Source of the DNA: CAVSKL01 sp963728475 [NCBI: Candidatus Eiseniibacteriota bacterium]
Lineage (GTDB): Bacteria > Eisenbacteria > RBG-16-71-46 > JABDJR01
Length of the DNA: 64,000 nt
Assembly: GCA_963728475.1 (NCBI GenBank)
Contig: CAVSKL010000003.1
Location: forward strand, 186,001-250,000
Reading direction: 5' to 3'
Part shown: positions 9,061-18,914 of the stretch, one piece after another
Numbering within the stretch: position 1 is the stretch's first letter
Layout of the letters: each line of letters begins with the position of its first letter
Notes under the pieces: generated by a model
Seen by the model: the letters and a program-made list of their open reading frames with translations, nothing else
Databases searched by the model: none
Told to the model about the DNA's origin: nothing
Made by a program: the position numbers and the translations under genes

Positions 9061-9462
9061 ATGATCGGAGAGATCCTCGGGATCCTGGGAAAGGTGGCCG
9101 GCACCGTGGCCGAGCGGGTGTTCCCAGACCCGGAGCACGAACTCAAGCGCCTGGAGCTCCAGCAGGCCCTCCAGGCTGCCGTCCTGGAGCGGACCTCGGA
9201 GATTGAGCGGGCCGCCGCTGAGGTGGTGAGGGCTGAGGCACAGGGCCAGAGTTGGCTCCAGCGCACCTGGCGGCCCATCACGATGCTCGTCTTCGTGGCG
9301 CTGATCGTGGCCCGGTGGCTGGGCTGGTCGGCGCCCAACCTGGCTGAAGCGGAAGTTCTGAAACTGTGGGACATCGTGGAGATCGGGCTCGGGGGCTACG
9401 TCATCGGGCGTTCGGCGGAGAAGGTGTTGCCTGGATTGGTGGATTCGCTCAAGAACCACTGA
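9061..9462 (+). CDS. holin of the 3TM gene-transfer-agent type
   Basis: 133 aa. It has an amphipathic N-terminus, a charged coiled-coil region, and the hallmark SWLQRTWRPITMLVFVALI, which resembles the GTA_holin_3TM family, followed by a second hydrophobic stretch containing GLGGYVIGRSAEKVLP. A purine-rich GAGAGGAG site precedes the ATG. These proteins permeabilise the inner membrane for release of phage or gene-transfer-agent particles. It is the last gene of the rightward phage operon. Confidence 0.85.
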   Translation: MIGEILGILGKVAGTVAERVFPDPEHELKRLELQQALQAAVLERTSEIERAAAEVVRAEAQGQSWLQRTWRPITMLVFVALIVARWLGWSAPNLAEAEVLKLWDIVEIGLGGYVIGRSAEKVLPGLVDSLKNH

Positions 9463-9506
9463 GCTCGGACGTGCGGACGACACTCAGAGAATCGGGCGCG
9501 CTGTGA

Positions 9507-9530
9507 CACTCCGACGGGGGGCTGGGAGTG
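9507..9530. terminator. possible hairpin after lysis operon
   Basis: CACTCC and GGGAGTG are complementary across a G-rich loop shortly after the holin stop. A second GC hairpin (GGGGGTGCCCCC) lies a little further on, between the convergent holin gene and the leftward gene at 9588-10100. No clear U-tract follows, so termination is only suggested. Confidence 0.3.
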
Positions 9531-9587
9531 CCACGAGGGGGAGGGTGGTGCTGGATGATCGTCGGGTCTGCGGGGGTGCCCCCCTCG

Positions 9588-10100
9588 TCACTTTCGGCCT
9601 CTTGGGATCGTGTGGTATAGCACCTCGTAGGTCGTCTCCGCCCCCGCCAGTCGACTCGAGACCTCATTGCGCGGGTCCAGGCGGATTATGACGTCCAGGT
9701 CACTGCCTGCCGCGGCCCGAGAGACGAGCAGGTCCGTGATGTCAAACCGGACCAACGTACCGGTCCGTTTGTCCATCACCCACCGCCGGGGTGTGGGCGG
9801 TTGCGCAGACTCCCAGGGAATGCTGTCTGCGTTCGCAGCCTCCCAGAGCTCCAGCTCCGTCCCTGCTGGGAGGGGGACTTGGAATCGCAGCTCCGCGTAC
9901 GTCACGACTGCGTTCTTCGGGATACTACCCAATGGGAGCAGGAGGCTCGTGGTCGATCCTGCCGCAACTCCAGCCGGCCCGGGTTGAAGTTCAACGCCAT
10001 CCAGACGGAGGACTTCCGCAGCCGCTCGTGGAACGACCCCGCCGACGATCAACCCGGCGACCGTGAGTGTCAGCCCCACCTTCATCATGAGCCTTGTCAT
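9588..10100 (-). CDS. secreted DNRLRE-domain-like protein
   Basis: 170 aa with a signal peptide (basic start, hydrophobic LTLTVAGLIVGGVVP, cleavage near AAAEV). The mature part has DNRLRE-type features: LLPLGSIPKNAVVTYAELRFQ and FDITDLLVSRAAAG. Such modules appear as surface or carbohydrate-binding domains. It lies downstream of the large beta-helix protein on the same strand, a pairing mirrored at 51080-55557 where a beta-helix gene is followed by a DNRLRE gene. Function unknown beyond secretion. Confidence 0.75.
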   Translation of the reverse strand: MTRLMMKVGLTLTVAGLIVGGVVPRAAAEVLRLDGVELQPGPAGVAAGSTTSLLLPLGSIPKNAVVTYAELRFQVPLPAGTELELWEAANADSIPWESAQPPTPRRWVMDKRTGTLVRFDITDLLVSRAAAGSDLDVIIRLDPRNEVSSRLAGAETTYEVLYHTIPRGRK

Positions 10101-10137
10101 GGTTTCATCCCTCCCAGCAGAGCTCGGTAGCCCGCGG

Positions 10138-13100
10138 TCAGTGCAGCCGGACGAGCTTACGCGTGGTCACCTCCCGGTGGCCTCCCGATTCCGTCCGGAC
10201 CCGCACAAAGTAGACACCGAACCCGACCGGCCTTCCGCCGTCGTCCCGACCATCCCACTCGATCCTGGTGTCGGCCCGCAGGTTCTCCCAGCCCCGAACC
10301 CGCCGGCCCTGGAGGTCGAAGATCTCCACTTGAGCCAGTGCGCCCTCGCTCAGTTTCACCGTCAGAGCCGTCGTCTCCCGGAATGGGTTCGGCGTCACCG
10401 TCAGCACTCGCGGTGTGACGACCGCAACGCCAGAGGCCCTACTCAGCGGGCCGTTTCCGGAGGGCGGGTCACTCAGAGCTGGGGTATAGTCCACCTGGGC
10501 CGAGAACATCCCGGCTGGTGGGGGGTACGTTCCCCACCAGTTCAGCTCAGCCTTTGCATCCGGCATGCCGACAACGAGGGGCTTGACCCGCATGTACTTG
10601 ACCGGATCATCAGCATAGATACTGTTGTTGCCCGCGTCAGCTTCGGTGCCCATATCAAGTCCTGTGGCGGGCCCAACATCCACACCGAAGCCAGAGAATC
10701 CAGTCACGCTGCCGCTTCTGAAGCGATGTGGCTCCATCGAGAGTCCACGAATCCCCGTCGAGCCTCCGGTAATCGCCACGTAATCGATCTCCGCGTCGTC
10801 GGTGCCAAAGTACCCACTCGTGTAGAGACCGGTGCTGCAGTTGTCGATGGTCAGATTGACGATCGAGCCGCCTAAGGAGGCCGCGTAAATGCCTGTTGTG
10901 CAATCACTGATGAGGGAGCCGTGCTCGCCACTCAGGCTGGGGCCCACGTTTTGGAAATCTTCACCGTTGCCAAAGAGCTGCACGCCCCACTTGCAGCCGC
11001 TGATGGAAAGCAGTCCATGGATCAGCGGCGCGTAGTCGGCGACGTAGACTCCTGCACCTCCGCTCAGACCGCTCACGGTGAGGGTGTCTATGTCCGCATC
11101 CTTCCCGTACCACCCAGGGGTTCCGTCGTATCCCTGCATATCGAGATAGAGGCCGTACGTGCCGGAGTTGTCACCATTGATGGCCACGCCGTTCATCGCG
11201 ATGTCGTAGGCTTCATAGGTGCTCTGCGAATCCTTGATATAGATTCCGTAGGGCGCGCCTTGCATGTTGACGGTGCAGTGCGTCATGGACAACGACCTGT
11301 CGACATCCTGGTGCTGATGCAGGGGATAGAGGTAGACACCAGCCGACTGGACGTTGCCGATGGTCACGTTGTTGAGAATGAGGTCAGTTCCTGGGGTGTC
11401 CGTCTCCCCCTGGATTCCGTAGGCGGCGTCCAGGATGTTCACGTGCTCGAGCGTCACCAGACTCGCCGCTGGCTCCAGGACGATGCCGTACCACGCTCCG
11501 GCGCTCGGCGAGGCCTCGCTGGACGAAATCGTGATGGGGGCGTTGCTGGACCCCGAGGCGGTGAGAGGGCTCTGGAGGATCAGCTCGTTCCGACTCGGGT
11601 CGAGCCCGCCCTGGCTGTTATCATCCTCGTCGAACCTGAGGGTGGCGCCCGGATCAAGCGTCAGCCCATAGTAAGGGGGCACGGTCAAATCCTCCAGGAT
11701 CAGAACATCTTCCGTGCCCGCAACCTCGGTCGGTCGGGTGAGGGTACCCCATCCACACTCTGCGCCGTGGGAGCCAATTTGGCCCGCGACGTGGTTCCCA
11801 GAGGTGCACGGCGAATCCAACCGCAGGCCGTATTCGGAGACCTTCCCCTCCCGCTCGTCGCAGAGGAGTGGGTCGGCTACGTTATTGGTGCCGCTGGTAT
11901 AACATTGATAGTTGACTTCGTTTTGCCAGGCGCAGTTGTTTCCGATCGTCACGTTGGGGCTTCCCGTGCAGGCGATTCCGTAGCTGGAGGCGTTCATAAC
12001 CAAATTGAAGCCAACGAAACTCACCGGAGGCATGCTCCCGCTGAGATCGATGCCGGTACCCCATCCGTCCGTCGTGTTCTGCCGGACAACCGGGCCGAAG
12101 GAAGCCCCCGCGCTTGTGAAGCTGATCCCCGCACAACTGGTGCAGCTTGACGCCAGGGTGTTCCGTTCGACCAGAACCGTGTGGTCGAATGAGCTGGACG
12201 CGACCGTGAAGGCGATTCCACCTGCGGACTGGTCCTGGAAGGTGTTGCCGGAGATCTCCGCTCCCACGAGAGATTGGCCACTTAGGCCGACGTCGCCACC
12301 GATCACGAGGCAGTCAAGAACTTTGCCCGATCCGCCCACGGCCACCCCTAAGCTGCCGGTGGTATTCTGGACCGTACAGTCTTGAAGTCGTCCGTCCCCG
12401 GTGATCCTGACCCCGGTTCCGGAGGTGCCGTCAATAGTGCAGTTTCGTAGGGAGCTCTCATCCTCCATGACCACCACTGCCTGAGATTGCGCGTGCCCAT
12501 TGTCGTCGATGGTGCAGCTTCGGACCACACCCTGGCCCCGAACTTGCAGGACAGCCGCTGAGGTGTCACCGGCAAGGAGTATGAATCCATCGAGAATCGT
12601 CAGGGAGTCGGCGTCTGACGGGAATGTGACCGCTGCGAAGTCAGCATTCCCAATTATCGTTGGCGCTCCTTGGCCAGCCCGCACAGAGACCCTACGCTTC
12701 AGGACGATGTGCTCATAGTCAATCACGGGACTTTCATCTGCGATCACAATGTCTCCAAGATCGCTGCTATCTAGAGCTGCCGATATCCCCCCGGCCTCCT
12801 GGGCAGCAGTGATTGTCTTGAAATCGGGCGGACTCAGTACGATGGAAATAGCATCCAGAGTGTCAAACACCGCCTCCCCGGACAACTCTACAATTAGCGA
12901 ATTGTCCTCATTCACCAAGTACCGCTTGCTCAGAGAAGCCACGCGCAACTCACTCTCGGTCACTCCCCCGCGCCATAGGCTGTCCCAACTGGCGGGGTAG
13001 CGATTCACCTCTACCTGGACCACACCATTGAGAACCAACCCCGTCACCGTATCCAGGTTCTCCAGGACGACTCTTAGCGAGTCCCGGCCTGTCGGTGCCT

Positions 13101-13684
13101 GGTATCGACCCAGGAGTACCCTGACCTCGGGATCTAAGACATCCCGCGCCGCAAGGCCATCAAAGCAGGTGTCTGAGGGGGTGAAGGAGATGTAGTCTCC
13201 GTTCAGGTCGGCGTAGGCCTTTTCCACCCACCAGGCGTAGCGAGGACCCAAGGGAGTGCCGCAGATGTTGCTGTCGCCGCAGGCGCTGCACCCTCCGTAC
13301 TCAGCACATCCCAGGTTTGGATGTTCCGGATCATCCGTTTCGCAACTATACCCACTCACAAAGTCATCGCTTGCCTCACAACCCGGATTGAGTAGACCAT
13401 TCAACATATCCGAATCCGCTGGAAAGGCAAAGTGATCTAAGCATTTCTGGTAGCACGGCTGGCATGGGTCGCACCAGTACGAACGCCCCACAAACTCCAA
13501 TCCTAAGCCAGTCGTTCTCGCGCGTTCTGCGAGCGCCACATCGCGGACGATCACTCCGGGCGTGACCCATTGAGCTACCGAACCTGCATCGATGCCATCG
13601 AAGCATTCATTAATCTCGTATCCGAAGGTGTCGGCCGTCGTATCCGAGCCAGCGAAAAGTTGAGTGATCTTGCTCCTGGCGTAG
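10138..13684 (-). pseudogene. 3' part of large secreted GH-like/beta-helix/FlgD-tailed protein, split by IS256
   Basis: An open frame runs from the left edge of the IS256-family element to the stop at 10138. The first start codon inside it is GTG at 13554, which would give 1138 aa without a signal peptide, so this is best read as the 3' fragment of the gene starting at 15903. After a region matching the end of the paralogue at 18901-20484 (ILSPPDF, then TAAQ) comes a long right-handed parallel beta-helix, with the repeated motif ADPLLCDE. The end is a FlgD-Ig-like sorting-type domain (LTVTPNPFRETTALTV, VEIFDLQGRRVR, GVYFVRVRT). The role is probably at the cell surface or in the matrix. Confidence 0.85.
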
Positions 13685-15056
13685 GGTAGCGGCCCGACTG
13701 TTGTGGAAAAAGGAGTTGGCGTAGTCTCTGGGTGAAAACCAAAACCGCCCCGAGTGGGCTATCCCAAAGGACTACGCCAACATGAAGGAATCTATCACAG
13801 CCCTGCCTGCGCAGGCATCCGCCTTGGATCGACTCCGTGAATGCTTGACCGGAAAGGTCCGCGAGGCCATTGAGGAGCTGCTCCAGGCCGAGCTGGACGA
13901 AGTGCTCGGCGCCCTGAAGCACGAACGCACGGGAGAACGACGTGGCTACCGCAACGGCAGCTACGAGCGTCGGCTGGTGGTGGAGACGGGTCCGACGACG
14001 CTGACCGTTCCTCGGGCGCGGATCGAGGTGGGGTCCGGCAAGACCCGGGAGCACGCCAGCGAGATCGTCCCGAAGTACGAGCGCCGCAGCGGGCGGGTGA
14101 ACGAGGCGATTGTGGCGTGCTACCTGGCCGGAGCCAACACCCGCCGTGTCCGCAAGGCCCTGGAGCCCTTGCTGGGCAGCTCTCAGCTCTCCAAGAGCGC
14201 GATTTCCCGGGTGGTGGGCCGGCTCAAGGCTCGCTTTGAGGCGTGGATGGAGCGGGATCTCTCGCAAGAGGGGTCCCTGGTGCTGTATCTCGATGGTATC
14301 CACCTTCCGGTGCGGCTGGCGCGCCGGGTGATCCGGGTGCCAGTGCAGGCGGTGGTTGGGGTACGGGAGAGCGGCGAGAAGCTCCTGCTCTCGCTTCGGG
14401 TTGCGCCGAGTGAGTCGACGGCATCCTGGAAGGGGGTGGTGGAGGATCTGGCCGAGCGCGGGCTCAAGGCAACGCAACTGGTGGTCGTGGACGGCAACAA
14501 GGGTCTGCTGCGGTCGATCCGGGAGACGTGGCCGAAGGCGGACATCCAGCGGTGTGCGAAGCACAAGCTGGAGAACCTGCTCGCGAAGGCTCCCAGGCAC
14601 TGCCACGAGGAGCTCAAGCGGGACTACCGGGGCATTGTCTACGCGGAGGATCTCACCGCCGCCCAGAAGGCCTACGACGGGTTCTGCGCGAAGTGGACGA
14701 AGCTGTGCCCGGAGGTCGTGAAGAGCCTGCAGGAGGCCGGGAACGAGCTCCTGACCTTCTATCGGTACCCGAAGTCGCAGTGGAAGAGCCTGCGGACGAC
14801 GAACGAGATCGAGCGGCTGAACGGGGAGTTCCGCCGGCGGACGAAGACCCAGGCATCGTTCAGCACCGAGAGCGCGGCCCTGGTCGTGCTCTGGGCCCTG
14901 GTCGCGTTCGGCCACATCAAACTTCGCAAGATCGTCGGGTGGCAGGACATGCCTGAGATCACATCGATGTTGAACGAAGCGGCGTAGATCGACTACGCTG
15001 CCAATCCGAGCCCGGAGGCTACATCAACCATTTTCCACAAGACACGGGGCACGACC
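13685..15056 (+). mobile_element. IS256-family insertion sequence, 1372 bp
   Basis: The ends are imperfect inverted repeats beginning GGTAGCGGCCCG on the left and GGTCGTGCCCCG on the right (reverse complement), both running into TTGTGGAAAA. They are bracketed by an 8-bp duplication TGGCGTAG at 13677-13684 and 15057-15064, the size expected for this family. Removing the element plus one duplication rejoins the flanking reading frame exactly. A single transposase fills the element. Confidence 0.9.
13782..14987 (+). CDS. IS256-family transposase
   Basis: 401 aa, the normal length for IS256-type (Transposase_mut) enzymes. Recognisable parts are the N-terminal region with ELDEVLGALKHERTGERRGYRNG, the first catalytic Asp in LYLDGIHLPVR (about residue 170), the second in VVVDGNKGL (about 235) with QRCAKHKLENLL following, and the catalytic Glu in TTNEIERLNGEFRRR (about 345). 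It catalyses DDE transposition. The complete frame and clean target duplication suggest recent insertion. Confidence 0.95.
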   Translation: MKESITALPAQASALDRLRECLTGKVREAIEELLQAELDEVLGALKHERTGERRGYRNGSYERRLVVETGPTTLTVPRARIEVGSGKTREHASEIVPKYERRSGRVNEAIVACYLAGANTRRVRKALEPLLGSSQLSKSAISRVVGRLKARFEAWMERDLSQEGSLVLYLDGIHLPVRLARRVIRVPVQAVVGVRESGEKLLLSLRVAPSESTASWKGVVEDLAERGLKATQLVVVDGNKGLLRSIRETWPKADIQRCAKHKLENLLAKAPRHCHEELKRDYRGIVYAEDLTAAQKAYDGFCAKWTKLCPEVVKSLQEAGNELLTFYRYPKSQWKSLRTTNEIERLNGEFRRRTKTQASFSTESAALVVLWALVAFGHIKLRKIVGWQDMPEITSMLNEAA

Positions 15057-15903
15057 TGGCGTAGGCGACTTGCCCGTAGAGATTTAGGTCACCCCTCTGT
15101 CGATCATCGGGGGCCCGGTAATCCGACGACCCGATGTGATGCCAACCAATTACGTTTGGCATGCAACTGTGTGCTCGGCAGTAAACCAGCAGAGAATCCA
15201 TTCTAATCCCGGAGTACTCTGGATCCATCGGATCTGCGCCATCCACCGCGTGCGCGAACGTCGGGCCCGTTATCACGACGGTAGCGTCACTTGCTCGGAG
15301 GGTATCCACGGCCGTTCGCCAAACCTCGAAGAATAGTCCTCTGGACTCATCGCTGCCCGGTTCCATGCCATACGGGTGCCAACTTAGATCCGGTTCGTTC
15401 CACACGTCGTACTGGACCGGAACGGCGACTGTGTCGCCGTTCAAGATGGTCACGCGTGCGGAATCGAAGAACGCCCACATCCTCTTGCAGTGCAGACCCC
15501 ATCTCGCAAGGTCCGCTCCGGGCTCAGCAAAATAGGGGCCAGCCTGCCAGGGGTCCGTCGGGTCGGGGTCAAGCGGCCAGGGTCCATCCAGCACTGCGAC
15601 GACCGTCGCGCCCGTTCTCGCCGCCCAGGTCCAAAGACTGTCAGCCTCAGGCCAAAGGGGGGGTGCCCCAACGGACGAGGGTTTTAGGGGCTCTACCATG
15701 TTGAATGGCGTTGACCGACCGCTCATGTGACCCGTCCCGGTAGTCCAGGCCGTTCTGAATCCGCTCGCTATCGGGTCACCAGCCGCTCGCAGGGTACTTG
15801 CAGCGTCGATCGTGATACTTGCTTCTGCAAAGACTTTGGGTGTCGTCAGTAGTAGGACCAGGCCCACAAGGGATGCGGAAGACACAAAAGAGCGGCGATT
15901 CAT
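15019..15903 (-). pseudogene. 5' part of GH39-like secreted protein, interrupted by IS256
   Basis: Starts at the ATG at 15903 with a twin-basic, hydrophobic signal peptide (MNRRSFVSSASLVGLVLLL). It contains a glycosidase-like segment VQYDVWNEPDLSWHP, with the NEP triad typical of clan GH-A and GH39-like barrels, and VIGWHHIG. The frame crosses the insertion point at 15057-15064 and ends within the element at 15019. Joined with 13676-10138 it gives one frame of 1461 aa. Enzymatic activity is unproven; the paralogue at 18901 has NEA instead of NEP. Confidence 0.8.
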
Positions 15904-16279
15904 GACGGTCCCCCTTGATCAGTCAGCCTGTTCGCCGAGGCCCTGATGGTCGGCGGCTCTCCGATCGCCAGTGCAACTCATCAACCATCAGGGTGTCAAT
16001 CAGGGATTTGATGTCAGACAAAACTGGTAGGATTGTAACGCGATTGACATTATGATGACAAACTGTTCTAAGGCCCACTGTGATCCCAAATCTCTTGTCT
16101 CTCGGTTGGTGATCTGACTGTTCGATAACCCATTTCTCGCGCGGGAGGCGAGGCAGGGGTTATCCGCCATGTTGAGCCTTCTCGCCGTTGGGATTATGCT
16201 TGTTCTTTGCTGGGAGAGGTTGTACCGGTGTGGGAGGGGGGCAGTAGATCGGAGACCTAACTTCAAAGAGGGCCCACAA
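15904..16279. other. divergent intergenic region
   Basis: About 375 bp separates the leftward GH-like gene from the rightward lipoprotein gene. The middle (16010-16130) is less GC-rich than its surroundings and could hold promoters for both genes. I see no convincing pair of promoter boxes, no RNA gene and no repeat. Confidence 0.4.
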
Positions 16280-18580
16280 ATGCCTTGGCCCATGAATCGG
16301 GTATGGCGTGCGCGTAGTCTATTCATACTCGCTGCGATCACTGGCGCGCTTACGCCGATGAGCTGTTCGAGTGACCAGAGCCCGGACACGACTCCCCCGG
16401 CTGCGGTGACGGATCTGGCCCTGGTCGGCAGCACGGATTCCACGCTCACCGTGACCTGGACGGCTCCGGGTGACGATGGGGATCGGGGGCAGGCCGCGTC
16501 CTACGATCTGCGGTACACCCTGGGCACGCTGCCGGCCGGGTGGGACTCCGCGACTGTCGTGGCCGGCATGCCTCTACCCCATCACGCGGGCCAGGCCGAT
16601 ACGGTGACCGTAGATGGCCTGGAACCTCACCTCCTTTACCGGCTGGCCCTCAAGACTGAGGATGACGCGGGGAACGTGTCTGGTCCCTCTAACGTATTGG
16701 AGGCCGAGACCGGTGACGTGACGCCGCCGGGGCGGATCACCGACCTCCAGGCGAAAGATCCGGCTCCTCATGCCGTGACCTTGGCCTTCACTGCCCCGGG
16801 GGATGACGGTGCAGTTGGTCAAGCAACGATCTACCTGGTTCGCCACGCGGCCGCTATTATCACCGATGCCACCTGGGATGCAGCCACACCCTTCGATGTG
16901 CCCCAGGGACCCGGGCCGGCCGGAACCGCGGACACGATTCGGATCACGGGGCTCAATCCCAGGGAAACTCTGCATTTCGCCGTAAAGGCCGAGGACAACG
17001 CTGGCCTCCTCGGGCCTGTCTCCAATGACGCCGTGGCGACTCTTCCCGCCGACACGGTAAGCCCTTCCGCCATCACCGATCTCGCAGTTGCGACAACCAG
17101 CCCTTTCACGGCCACCTTGTCCTGGGCGGCGCCGGGCGACGACGGGGACGAGGGGCAAGCGACCAGCTACCTCGTCCGCTACGCCGACATCGCCATCACC
17201 GCAGCGACCTGGGGCCAAGCCACCGTGGTAAGCGTCAGCTTACCGCCCAAGCCGTCAGGCGAAGCCGAGGAACTGGTTCTGACCGGACTCCCCGGGGACC
17301 GGACACTCTGGTTCGCGGTACGGGCTGTGGATGCCGCCGGAAACCAGGGTGGCGTGTCCAACTCCCCTTCCGGCTTCGTCCGGCGAGAACCCCGAACATG
17401 GGAGATCCGGGCGGACGGGAGCGGCGACGCCCCCAACATCCAGGCCGGGATCGACTCCTCCAGGGACGGCGACCTGGTGCTCGTCCATCCAGGGACCTTC
17501 TACGAGCACATTGATTTTCATGGGAAGAACATTCATCTCAAGAGTGACCAAGGTCCGGAAGCAACCATACTGGACGGATCTAGGGAGACGGGTACGCTCG
17601 TCACCTTTGATTCAGGAGAAACCAATGCAGCCGCTCTGGAAGGCTTCACCATCCAGAATGCCCACGCGGTGCCGCTCAACGGTCTGACTTATGCATTGGG
17701 AGGGGGAATCTTGATCCTCGACTCCTCACCCATCATCCGGAACAACCGGATCGTCAACAATCTAGCGGGGTTTCCTGATCGTGGGTATGGGGGCGGTATG
17801 TCCATCGACAGCTCCAGAGGATTCCGCCCTCTAGCTCATCCGGTCATTGATGGGAATGCCTTTCTGGGTAACCGGGTGGCCACAAATGGCGGCGCCATAA
17901 TCCTTGGGGAGGCCATCGTAACAGTTTCCAACAACAACTTCCAGAGCAATAACGCAGTCTACGATGGTGGTGGTATCTACGTCGTCATGACCCAACCGGG
18001 AACTGCCCACTTCGTCGAAAATACCTTCTTCCAAAACAAGGCCGGTGATCACGGCGGTGCTATTGAAGTAGGCCAAGGGAATCCTGATTCCTCCCCCCTG
18101 GAGATCAGGAACAACATCTTTGTCCGTAATGAGGCTCGTGGAGAAGATTTGCCGACGGACTCCGGCACCGGAGGCGCCATTTCCATGCGCGGTTGGCCTG
18201 GGACCATCTCCAACAACACGTTCGTGGGCAACATCGGGACTGGGGGGGCACCCTGCACGGGAGGAGCACTTCTCCTCGGCAGTGGCTCCCTCCCCGTGTA
18301 TGTGGAGCGGAACATCTTCGCCAGTTCCCAGGGATGTGCCGTAGTCTGTCGAGGTGACGCGTCGGGGACGCAGTTGACCAACAACATGTTCTGGAACAAC
18401 GCCCCTGGAGATATTGGCAATGCTACGGGTTGCTTCCCGTATTCCGCAGGCGCCAACCTCTTCGTTTACCCCCTCTTCTGCGACCCCGCGCATGACGACT
18501 ACCACGTGAGGAGCGATTCGCCGGCGCTTTCAGACACGCTGGTCATTGGGGCGTACGACACTCCGGGCTGCTCGCCATGA
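16280..18580 (+). CDS. lipoprotein with FN3-like repeats and a parallel beta-helix
   Basis: I choose the ATG at 16280, preceded by AAAGAGGG; it gives a signal peptide with lipobox LTPMSC followed by SSDQ. Three repeats of about 100 residues follow, each with PPAAVTDLALVGSTDSTLTV/WTAPGDDGDRGQA-type sequence, resembling fibronectin type III modules. The C-terminal half is a right-handed beta-helix (SGGAI and NNTF-type rungs) ending in a cap with YPLFCDPAHDDYHVRSDSPA. No enzymatic motif is seen. It probably sits on the outer membrane or is shed. Confidence 0.85.
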   Translation: MPWPMNRVWRARSLFILAAITGALTPMSCSSDQSPDTTPPAAVTDLALVGSTDSTLTVTWTAPGDDGDRGQAASYDLRYTLGTLPAGWDSATVVAGMPLPHHAGQADTVTVDGLEPHLLYRLALKTEDDAGNVSGPSNVLEAETGDVTPPGRITDLQAKDPAPHAVTLAFTAPGDDGAVGQATIYLVRHAAAIITDATWDAATPFDVPQGPGPAGTADTIRITGLNPRETLHFAVKAEDNAGLLGPVSNDAVATLPADTVSPSAITDLAVATTSPFTATLSWAAPGDDGDEGQATSYLVRYADIAITAATWGQATVVSVSLPPKPSGEAEELVLTGLPGDRTLWFAVRAVDAAGNQGGVSNSPSGFVRREPRTWEIRADGSGDAPNIQAGIDSSRDGDLVLVHPGTFYEHIDFHGKNIHLKSDQGPEATILDGSRETGTLVTFDSGETNAAALEGFTIQNAHAVPLNGLTYALGGGILILDSSPIIRNNRIVNNLAGFPDRGYGGGMSIDSSRGFRPLAHPVIDGNAFLGNRVATNGGAIILGEAIVTVSNNNFQSNNAVYDGGGIYVVMTQPGTAHFVENTFFQNKAGDHGGAIEVGQGNPDSSPLEIRNNIFVRNEARGEDLPTDSGTGGAISMRGWPGTISNNTFVGNIGTGGAPCTGGALLLGSGSLPVYVERNIFASSQGCAVVCRGDASGTQLTNNMFWNNAPGDIGNATGCFPYSAGANLFVYPLFCDPAHDDYHVRSDSPALSDTLVIGAYDTPGCSP

Positions 18581-18689
18581 ATCGCTATCAGCCAAGAGCA
18601 ACGCCCGCGCTCTCGGGACGTCCTCTCCCCCGAGTTCGCCACGGCACCGATACTCTCGCCATCCCGTCTAGCCAAGGAGGACCCTAGGG

Positions 18690-18914
18690 ATGTTCCCGAA
18701 GCACGGTCTCCGCGTTCGTGCCCTTGGGTTTGCCTTTCTCTCTGGTCTCTCATCCATCTGTGCCCCTTCCTTCGGCGCAGACGCAGTGATCGTAGACTTC
18801 TCGCAGGCTATCGGGCAAGCCGGTGATCCCGTTGGGACATATCTCACAGGTGCCTGGTCTTCGCCCCTCAGCCTTCCTGTGTCTCTCTACATGGAGCTCG
18901 ATGGCAATGCGTAG
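18690..18914 (+). pseudogene. truncated 5' remnant of a GH-like secreted paralogue
   Basis: 74 codons: a signal peptide (hydrophobic ALGFAFLSGLSSICAP) and then VIVDFSQAIGQAGDPVGTYL, which aligns with the mature N-terminus of the 15903 gene (ITIDAASTLRAAGDPIASGF). It stops at TAG 18912-18914, overlapping the start of the next paralogue. It therefore looks like the 5' stub left after a deletion or recombination between tandem paralogues. A ribosome site AAGGAGG precedes it. Confidence 0.6.

Noticed and set aside
13696-15045. IS256 ends placed at the inner TTGTGGAAAA repeats
   Set aside because: With these ends no target duplication is found and the host frame is not restored; the outer GGT ends give an 8-bp duplication and an exact frame.
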